DNA from: Xanthobacter autotrophicus Py2
GTDB lineage: Bacteria; Pseudomonadota; Alphaproteobacteria; Rhizobiales; Xanthobacteraceae
Length of the DNA stretch: 64,000 nucleotides
Assembly: GCA_000017645.1 (NCBI GenBank)
Contig: CP000781.1
Location: 62,001-126,000 of the forward strand
Direction of reading: 5' to 3'
In this document: positions 58,877-64,000 of the stretch, piece by piece
Numbering within the stretch: position 1 is the stretch's first letter
Layout of the letters: each line of letters starts with the position of its first letter
Translations under genes and position numbers: made by a program
Notes under the pieces: generated by a model
Database searches by the model: none
What the model saw: the letters and a program-made list of their open reading frames with translations, nothing else
What the model was told of the DNA's origin: nothing

Positions 58877-60078
58877 TGAGTGACATGGATCTCTTCGACG
58901 ACGCCGACCTGCCCGCCGACGACGCGGGCGAGGAGGGGACTTCGATCCTGTTGTCGGATCCCGACATCACCATGATCGAGCTTCAGGCCGTGGCCGAGGC
59001 CCTGCAGGCGCCGCGCCTGTCCAGCGGCCCGACCGCCGAGGCATTCGAGGCGGCGTTCGCCGATTACCTCGGCCGTAAATATGCGGTGGCCGTGCCGAGT
59101 GGCACCATGGGCCTGCTCTACACCCTCAGGGCCTATGGCATCGGTCCGGGCGACGAGGTGATCTGCTCGCCCCATTCCTTCCGGGAGACGGTCCACGCCG
59201 TGAGCCTGTCGGGCGCGCGGCCGGTGTTCGCGGACATCGATTACTGGGCAGGAACGCTGGTTCCTGAAAAGGCCGCGGCCAAGATCACCGAGAAGACCAA
59301 GGCCATCGTTGCCGGCAATGCCAACGGCCATCCGGCGCCCTGGACCGCCTTCCAGGAGCTGGCGCGCGCGCACAAGCTCGTCCTCATCGAGGATTCCACC
59401 GAGGCCATCGGCTCACGCTACAAGGATGCGCTGGTTGGGTCGTTCGGCGACACATCCGTGTTCGATTTCTCACAGCCCTTCCCGCTGGTGTGTGGCGAGG
59501 GCGGCATGGTGGTGACCGACGACATCGACGTGGCGGTGGGGCTGCGGCGCTTCCGAGCCCACCGGCTCGATGAGCGTTCGTCGGTGGTGGTCTCCATGAG
59601 CGCGCCCTACCAAGGTGCCATGAGCGACGTGACCGCGGCGCTCGGCCTCGCCCAGCTGGGGCGGCTTGAGGAAATTCTCGAGCAGCGGCACACGGTGGAG
59701 CATCTTTACCAGAAGTACGTCCAGTCGTTCGAGGGCATCAAGGATCCCTTCATCGGCCCGGACGTGACGGAGGTGAACTGGTTTCTCTACGTGGTGCACC
59801 TGGGCACCCGCTTCTCCAAGTCGAGCCGCGATGCCATCGTGGACGACCTGAAGGTGGAAAAGGTGGAGTCGGCCGCCTACAGCGCGCCGCTTCATCTGCA
59901 GCGTCATTACTTCGACCTCGGCTATCGCAAGGGCGACTTCCTCGTGACCGAGAAGGTGGCGGACCGGGCAATCGCCCTGCCGTTCCACACGCACCTGTCC
60001 GAGGACGAAATCGAGTTCATCGTCGCAACGATGAAGGATGCCTCGATCAATGTAGGGGCGGGCGCCGCCATCTACTGA
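58876..60078 (+). CDS. DegT/DnrJ/EryC1/StrS-family protein lacking the PLP lysine
   Basis: 400 aa. Fold type I aminotransferase of the DegT group: AVPSGTMGLLYTLRAYGIGPGDEVI, LIEDSTEAIGSRY and GEGGMVVTD. The family's Schiff-base lysine stands five residues before GEGG. Here the segment reads FDFSQPFPLVCGEGG, and Phe202 takes the lysine's place. It is thus unlikely to be a transaminase in the usual way. The N-terminal 25 residues are acidic. Coupled to the DUF6129-like gene; a nif-specific structural or binding role is inferred. Confidence 0.88.
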   Translation: MSDMDLFDDADLPADDAGEEGTSILLSDPDITMIELQAVAEALQAPRLSSGPTAEAFEAAFADYLGRKYAVAVPSGTMGLLYTLRAYGIGPGDEVICSPHSFRETVHAVSLSGARPVFADIDYWAGTLVPEKAAAKITEKTKAIVAGNANGHPAPWTAFQELARAHKLVLIEDSTEAIGSRYKDALVGSFGDTSVFDFSQPFPLVCGEGGMVVTDDIDVAVGLRRFRAHRLDERSSVVVSMSAPYQGAMSDVTAALGLAQLGRLEEILEQRHTVEHLYQKYVQSFEGIKDPFIGPDVTEVNWFLYVVHLGTRFSKSSRDAIVDDLKVEKVESAAYSAPLHLQRHYFDLGYRKGDFLVTEKVADRAIALPFHTHLSEDEIEFIVATMKDASINVGAGAAIY

Positions 60079-60126
60079 AGGCAAACAATATTGCACCCAA
60101 CACAAAAGTTGAAACGACAGGAGCTA

Positions 60127-60444
60127 ATGATGTCCACGGTTACGTTGAAGGTTCTGCCCGCCGGAAAGACCATCGAAGTTGCGGAAGGTACGAACCTGCT
60201 CGAAGCGCTCATCACCGTCGAGCCGGGCCTTGCCGCGCGGCAGGCCTCGGACAAGGACGGCAGCGCGTCCCACGTCTTCGTGCAGGAGGGCCGCAAGGGT
60301 CTTTCGAAGACCTCGCGTGAGGAGAACGAGCTGCTCGACGCGATCGTGGGCGTGGGCTCGAAGTCCCGCCTGGCCAAGTACATCACCGTTCTCGGCACCG
60401 AGAACGTGACGGTGGAGCTCCTCGGCGAGTTCTCTGGCCTCTGA
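60127..60444 (+). CDS. Plant-type ferredoxin-like protein without cysteines
   Basis: 105 aa from ATG 60127 (GGAG upstream). Strand order VTLKVLPAGKTIEVAEGTNLLEAL (residues ~5-28), HVFVQEG, SREENELLD and SRLAKYITVLG matches [2Fe-2S] ferredoxins of the adrenodoxin/Isc type. All four cluster cysteines are missing, and the whole protein has no cysteine. It cannot bind a ferredoxin-type cluster, so it may bind a partner of a true ferredoxin. Confidence 0.78.
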   Translation: MMSTVTLKVLPAGKTIEVAEGTNLLEALITVEPGLAARQASDKDGSASHVFVQEGRKGLSKTSREENELLDAIVGVGSKSRLAKYITVLGTENVTVELLGEFSGL

Positions 60445-60452
60445 TCGGATCT

Positions 60453-60482
60453 GGAGCGCTCCGCCGGGTTGCGGGGCGCTCC
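60453..60482 (+). terminator. Hairpin after ferredoxin-like gene
   Basis: GGAGCGC..CCGC paired with GCGG..GCGCTCC, one mismatch, about 12 bp. No T tract. Confidence 0.55.
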
Positions 60483-60669
60483 CTCTGGGACGTCCTCACG
60501 GCAGGACAAAGAAAATCCGCCCTGCCGCTGGCACGACAGGACGGATGGGAAGATGCCGGACTGGCGCGGACGACCGTGCCCGCCGGTAGACGTTTCTGTT
60601 TTTTAGGGTCGTCGCGAAGAGGGGATGGGGATCTGCCGGTTCGCGACGCGGTCAAAGTGGAGAAGCACG

Positions 60670-60894
60670 ATGGACGCGGAAAAGGTTATCATTCACTCGC
60701 GGTTCGCCCCCAACGGCACGGTCGTGGAGATCAGCGAACGCCCCACGGGCCTCGACCCGCAGGACTGGTTCAACTTCCTGTCCTACCAGGCGGCGGACAG
60801 CTATCAAGCGCTGGCCGGTGGCCGCGGCGTCTTCCGTCTCACGCGCGTCGCGGTGGATGCGCTCAAGACCGAAGCAACCACCAAAGCTGCGTGA
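60670..60894 (+). CDS. Small hypothetical nif-region protein
   Basis: 74 aa from ATG 60670 (GGAGAAG upstream). Begins EKVIIHSRFAPNGTVVEISERP, then PQDWFNFLSYQAADSYQALAGGRGVFRLTR. No cysteine and no recognised family. Placement at the end of the nifB unit suggests co-expression. Confidence 0.65.
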   Translation: MDAEKVIIHSRFAPNGTVVEISERPTGLDPQDWFNFLSYQAADSYQALAGGRGVFRLTRVAVDALKTEATTKAA

Positions 60895-61010
60895 TCAATC
60901 TGTCCGTATTGAAGCCGCCCGAGACGGGTAGCGCAATCCGGGCGATTACGTAGTTGTCCGCTTCAATCGTCCTTTCGAGGGTGAGGCGGAGGCGTGAAGT
61001 GGTGCGATCA

Positions 61011-61053
61011 ATGCTCCGGTGCGGCCTTCGGCTTCGCCGGAGCATCTTTGTTT
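61011..61053 (+). terminator. Terminator of the nifB unit
   Basis: ATGCTCCGG / CCGGAGCAT with a GC-rich inner loop, followed by CTTTGTTT. Confidence 0.75.
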
Positions 61054-61145
61054 ATGGCCCTGTGAATTTCGGCCCTGTGAACTTCAGGTCAGAGCGCGGA
61101 TGGCGGTGAGCGAGGTGTGCTCTCTACCGTAGACAACGGCGCCAA

Positions 61146-61182
61146 AGAAAAAGGCCCGCCGGCAAGAGCGCCGGGGCGGGCC
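61146..61182 (-). terminator. Terminator of grxD
   Basis: On the minus strand GGCCCGCCCCGGC / GCCGGCGGGCC (one bulge) followed by TTTTTCTTT. Confidence 0.88.
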
Positions 61183-61227
61183 GTCATTTTAAAACCCCGG
61201 CTCCCAGTGGGCGCCGGGACAGCTGCA

Positions 61228-61560
61228 TCAAGCCACGGGGGCGGCCACGCCCTTCTCGGCGAGGAGGGCGGTCAGCTCGCCCGCCTGGAACATCTCGCGC
61301 ACGATATCGCAGCCGCCGACGAATTCGCCCTTGATGTAGAGCTGCGGAATGGTCGGCCAGTTGGAAAAGGCCTTGATCCCCTCGCGCACGAAGGGGTCCT
61401 GCAGCACGTCAACCGCGCGATAGGGCACGCCGACCTGGGCCAGCACCTGCACGACGGCGGAGGAAAAGCCGCACTGCGGAGCCGCGGGCACCCCCTTCAT
61501 GAAGAGAACCACGTCGGCGGATGAAATAATGTCCTGGATACGTTCAGCTGAACTGGCCAT
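61228..61560 (-). CDS. grxD: Monothiol glutaredoxin Grx4 type (CGFS)
   Basis: 110 aa. Active-site Cys30-Gly-Phe-Ser (PQCGFSS), with KGVPAAP before it, [19 protein letters not shown] glutathione-binding loop after. Such proteins carry a bridging [2Fe-2S] cluster with glutathione and pair with BolA. bolA lies 72 bp upstream on the same strand. Confidence 0.96.
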   Translation of the reverse strand: MASSAERIQDIISSADVVLFMKGVPAAPQCGFSSAVVQVLAQVGVPYRAVDVLQDPFVREGIKAFSNWPTIPQLYIKGEFVGGCDIVREMFQAGELTALLAEKGVAAPVA

Positions 61561-61632
61561 GGCAACAACTCCGGTGCGAAGAATGGCGTTGAAAGAGAAA
61601 TGCGGGCGTCGGCGCGGCCGAGCCGGGGCGCC

Positions 61633-61866
61633 CTATTTCGGGGAGAGGGTTTCCAGCTTCAGGGCATGGAGCGTGCCGCCCATGTGGCCCTGGAGCGCGG
61701 CATAGACCATCTGGTGCTGCTGCACCCGGCTCTTGCCCCGGAATGCTTCCGAGGTGATCCGGGCGGCGTAGTGGTCCCCGTCGCCAGCGAGATCGATGAT
61801 CACCACCTGCGAGTCAGGAAGCGCCTCCTTCACGAGGCGCTCGATTTCCTCTGCGGCCATAGCCAT
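61633..61866 (-). CDS. bolA: BolA-family protein
   Basis: 77 aa from ATG 61866, preceded by AAAGGAG. BolA fold with ITSEAFRGKSRVQQHQMVYAAL (residues ~37-58) holding the conserved His. Partner of CGFS glutaredoxin in Fe-S trafficking. The two form a usual bolA-grxD operon, here at the edge of the nif region. Confidence 0.94.
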   Translation of the reverse strand: MAMAAEEIERLVKEALPDSQVVIIDLAGDGDHYAARITSEAFRGKSRVQQHQMVYAALQGHMGGTLHALKLETLSPK

Positions 61867-62123
61867 TGCGTTGTCTCCTTTGGTCGCGCGGTGCCATGCA
61901 AGGTCGAAACCAAGTACGCCCCACACTGCGCTGGTTCTCCCGCCGGAGGATCCTGTCGCAAAGGAGACAGGCGCGGCGTCACTTGGTTCAGAACCGGCCG
62001 GAGCGCGTATTTGCGGGTGCGGGCCATGTGGCTTTGGAGGGAATTTCCACCCTCAACCTGCAGGTGTTCCAAGCGGCCCGGCTCTTGCTTTCAATGTGGC
62101 GCCCCGAGGAAACGAGACCGGTC

Positions 62124-62987
62124 ATGAGCGAATTGCAACAGCAGGGCCGAACGCGCGCGCGCCGCGCTTTCGCAACGATTCTGGGGACCAACGAGATCGC
62201 CTCGGCGGTCGCCGTCGAGTTGCATCGGCGTGGCTATCATGTCGTGCTCTCCCATGATCCCATGCCGCCGGTCATTCGTCGCAAGATGGCGTTTCACGAC
62301 GCCTTGTTCGAGGACGACGTGAGCGTGGACGGGGTGAAAGCGGAGCGCGCCGACACCGGCGTCCATATCCGCGCCGGCCTGGCGCGCAATGCCGTCCAGG
62401 TCACCAGCCTCGGCCTGCTCGACCTCATCGTGCTCGGCACCATCGACCTTCTGGTCGACGCCCGTATGAACAAATACCAGGTGACCCCGGATCTGCGGCG
62501 CCTCGCCAAGCTCACCATCGGCCTCGGGCCGGGGTTCAGCGGCGGAACCAATTGCGACCTCGCCATCGAGACGCGTCCCGGCAAGGAAGGCCAGATCATC
62601 CAGCATGGCCCGACCGACGCACCGGACGGGATCGCCCGCCCCCTCGGAGGCGCAGCCGCCGACCGCTTCGTGCGCTCGAAAATGCCGGGCCGCTGGCACA
62701 CTGCCATCGAGATCGGCGCCCGCGCCTTCAAGGATTTCCACATCGGCTATCTGGGCGGTGAATCCATCTGCGCGCCGTTCGACGGCATCGTGCGCGGCGT
62801 GGTGCGGGACGGCACGGAAGTGCCCGCCGGCGTCAAGCTGCTGGAAATCGACCCCCGCGGCCGCGGCGCCGACTGGACCGGGCTCGATGCCCGGGCCCTG
62901 GTCATCGCCCAGGCGGTGAGCCGTGCGCTGACCTTCCGCAATGCCCGGATCGCCGACGCGCCGTCCCATCCCTATCTGGTGAAATGA
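62124..62987 (+). CDS. YqeB-like (selenium-dependent molybdenum hydroxylase accessory) protein
   Basis: 287 aa from ATG 62124; an ATG at 62094 is in frame without a ribosome site. Motifs EIASAVAVELHRRGYHVVLS, PPVIRRKMAFHDALF, LGPGFSGGTNCDLAIET and KLLEIDPRG match YqeB/EF2563-type proteins. Those sit with molybdenum hydroxylase maturation genes. The GAGD-type loop at the N-terminus reads LGTNEIAS. A link to molybdenum handling for nitrogenase is inference. Confidence 0.72.
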   Translation: MSELQQQGRTRARRAFATILGTNEIASAVAVELHRRGYHVVLSHDPMPPVIRRKMAFHDALFEDDVSVDGVKAERADTGVHIRAGLARNAVQVTSLGLLDLIVLGTIDLLVDARMNKYQVTPDLRRLAKLTIGLGPGFSGGTNCDLAIETRPGKEGQIIQHGPTDAPDGIARPLGGAAADRFVRSKMPGRWHTAIEIGARAFKDFHIGYLGGESICAPFDGIVRGVVRDGTEVPAGVKLLEIDPRGRGADWTGLDARALVIAQAVSRALTFRNARIADAPSHPYLVK

Positions 62988-63029
62988 CCCGTTGAAGGCC
63001 TTCACCAGCCCCATCGAAGGGCCGAAGTC

Positions 63030-63509
63030 ATGATCGACCTGCTGCCCAATACGGATGTCATCAATTTCGGCGAGGTGTCGGATGCGGTGAACGCGCTGCT
63101 CCAGCAGGGCGTCATCGCCTATCGCCGGGATCGCCAGCGCGCGGACGAACTGTTCCGCCAAGCGCTGGCGACGGCGCCGGCCGAGCTTCCGGTCTATTTC
63201 TGCCTCTACAAGATCCATACCTACCAGGGCAACCTGGATGAGGCGGAAGCTGCGGCCGAGAGCGGGCTGAAGGAGGCGGCGAGCCAGGCCGGGTGGGACC
63301 TGGATTGGCACAAGTGGGAGCCGCACGACATTCTACCCGAGGGGCCGGGACGATTTGCCCTCTACACACTCAAGGCCCTGGCCTTCATCCATTTGCGCCA
63401 GAGCCGGCCGGATGAGGCGGCAGAGAAGCTTGAGGCCCTCAAGGTCCTCGATCCGACCGGCGCCGTGGGGTGGCCCGTGGTCGCCGCCCTTGCGGAAGGC
63501 CTCGACTGA
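63030..63509 (+). CDS. TPR-like nif-region protein (paralogue)
   Basis: 159 aa. TPR helices: ADELFRQALATAPAELPVYFCLYKIHTYQGNLDEAEAAAESGL (~35-77) and ALYTLKALAFIHLRQSRPDEAAEKLEALKVLDPTG. The second half lines up with the protein at 56274 (LYTLK-A-FIHLR versus LFTLKGYAYLNMR). 42 bp after the YqeB-like gene. Confidence 0.8.
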   Translation: MIDLLPNTDVINFGEVSDAVNALLQQGVIAYRRDRQRADELFRQALATAPAELPVYFCLYKIHTYQGNLDEAEAAAESGLKEAASQAGWDLDWHKWEPHDILPEGPGRFALYTLKALAFIHLRQSRPDEAAEKLEALKVLDPTGAVGWPVVAALAEGLD

Positions 63510-63611
63510 GGCCGGGTGTGGGCGGCCCGATCGCACCGTGGCAATGGGGGTGCCGTTGGCATTGCACTTGCTACTGAATGGTATGACGAGGGGGCAGGAG
63601 GCAATGGGCAA

Positions 63612-64000
63612 ATGACTCAGCCAAGTGATCACGGCATTGCCGCTCCGACCACGATGATCCTCCATGGTGAGGTGCGGAGCATTGACCAGTTCGCGGAAGA
63701 TGAAGCGGCATTGATGGAAGCCATCATCGCCGGCTTGCGCACGGTGACGGATCCTGAAATCCCGGTGAATATTTATGATCTCGGCCTGATCTATCGGATC
63801 GAGCTGAAGGACGATGGCGTGGTGGAGATCGACATGACACTCACTGCGCCGGGCTGCCCGGTCGCTGGGCAGATGCTCGGCTGGGTGCAGCAGGCGGTGG
63901 GCGTGGTTGAGGGGGTTTCGGACGTCAAGATGAAGCTTGTGTTCGATCCGCCGTGGGACAAGTCGCGCATGAGCGACGAGGTCCAGCTGGAACTGGGCCT
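63612..64000 (+). CDS. SufT/MIP18-family (DUF59) protein, partial
   Basis: At least 129 codons, open at the window end. MIP18-like domain: IIAGLRTVTDPEIPVNIYDLGLIYRIEL and MTLTAPGCPVAGQML (conserved Cys), then VKMKLVFDPPWDKSRMSDE. Proteins of this family help target Fe-S clusters and often end suf operons. Here it is 30 kb from sufBCDS. Whether sufA or others follow is outside the window. Confidence 0.9.
   Translation, partial: MTQPSDHGIAAPTTMILHGEVRSIDQFAEDEAALMEAIIAGLRTVTDPEIPVNIYDLGLIYRIELKDDGVVEIDMTLTAPGCPVAGQMLGWVQQAVGVVEGVSDVKMKLVFDPPWDKSRMSDEVQLELG

Larger units (their letters stand above)
60895..61227. other. Convergent gap with two terminators
   Basis: 333 bp. Holds a plus-strand terminator (61011-61053), a 15-bp tandem duplication around GGCCCTGTGAA (about 61056-61085) and the grxD terminator (61146-61182). 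No gene seen. Confidence 0.6.

Noticed and set aside
60525..60550. TGGCACGACAG before the 74-aa gene as a -24 element
   Set aside because: No TTGC at the required distance.
61866..62123. Extended N-terminus for the YqeB-like protein back to 61866
   Set aside because: The upstream part overlaps the bolA promoter and start, has no ribosome site, and the family begins near ATG 62124.

Overview
The window is GC-rich DNA from a nitrogen-fixing alphaproteobacterium. The gene set and order (lptC-lptA-lptB-rpoN, dfp-dut, a DUF6456 gene, ohrR/ohr, and an oxygen-sensitive-type NifA without nifL) fit the Hyphomicrobiales. The contiguous nifHDKENX block suggests a free-living diazotroph of the Xanthobacter/Azorhizobium kind, but the genus is inference. 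No rRNA, tRNA or CRISPR array was seen.

Left part (1-25.8 kb), mostly housekeeping and accessory genes. It opens with a symporter-histidine kinase hybrid that runs off the left edge. A lower-GC 2OG-Fe(II) oxygenase, an esterase-like hydrolase, the divergent ohrR/ohr pair and a GH75-like protein follow. Next come rpoN-lptB and lptA-lptC, an RNase D-like exonuclease, a two-repeat CVNH lectin-like protein, ilvD, a PLP decarboxylase, DUF6456 and DnaA-domain genes, and a minus-strand run coaBC-dut-rrf2-cysK. A membrane GGDEF-EAL gene is cut in two by a complete IS1380-family element (22882-24552) with a visible 5-bp target duplication.

Right part (26.1-64 kb), a large nif region. nifA is followed by a 2[4Fe-4S] ferredoxin gene and a four-gene SUF module (sufBCDS). 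Then comes nifH-D-K-E-N-X-DUF269-DUF683-fdxB-nifQ. An accessory zone follows: minus-strand small genes with a sulfurtransferase, then a plus-strand amine oxidase/Rieske pair. The next transcription unit is iscA-like, a NifU C-terminal protein, nifS, nifT and a SIR2-like gene. The third unit starts with nifB-fdxN and continues through an A-type protein, a TPR protein, the 4Fe-4S LRV protein, two nifZ genes, DUF3024- and DUF6129-like genes, a DegT-family protein and a ferredoxin-like protein. The window closes with grxD, bolA, a YqeB-like gene, a second TPR gene and a partial SufT-like gene.

Three strong sigma-54 promoters (TGGCAC-N5-TTGCT) are visible, upstream of nifH, iscA and nifB. Each has one or two NifA sites (TGT-N10-ACA). 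A fourth, weaker one precedes the ferredoxin gene after nifA. With rpoN and nifA in the same window, the regulatory logic can be read directly. nifV, nifW, the IscU-like part of NifU, and fixABCX are not in the window.

The most interesting signal is a set of nif-linked proteins that keep an enzyme or cofactor fold but have lost the key residues. These are a DegT-family protein with Phe where the PLP lysine belongs, a ferredoxin-like protein with no cysteine, and a SIR2-like protein with altered GAGxS and Asn motifs. NifE also carries two extra BFD-type cysteine domains. Long GC hairpins sit in the nifH/D, D/K, K/E and nifB/fdxN gaps.
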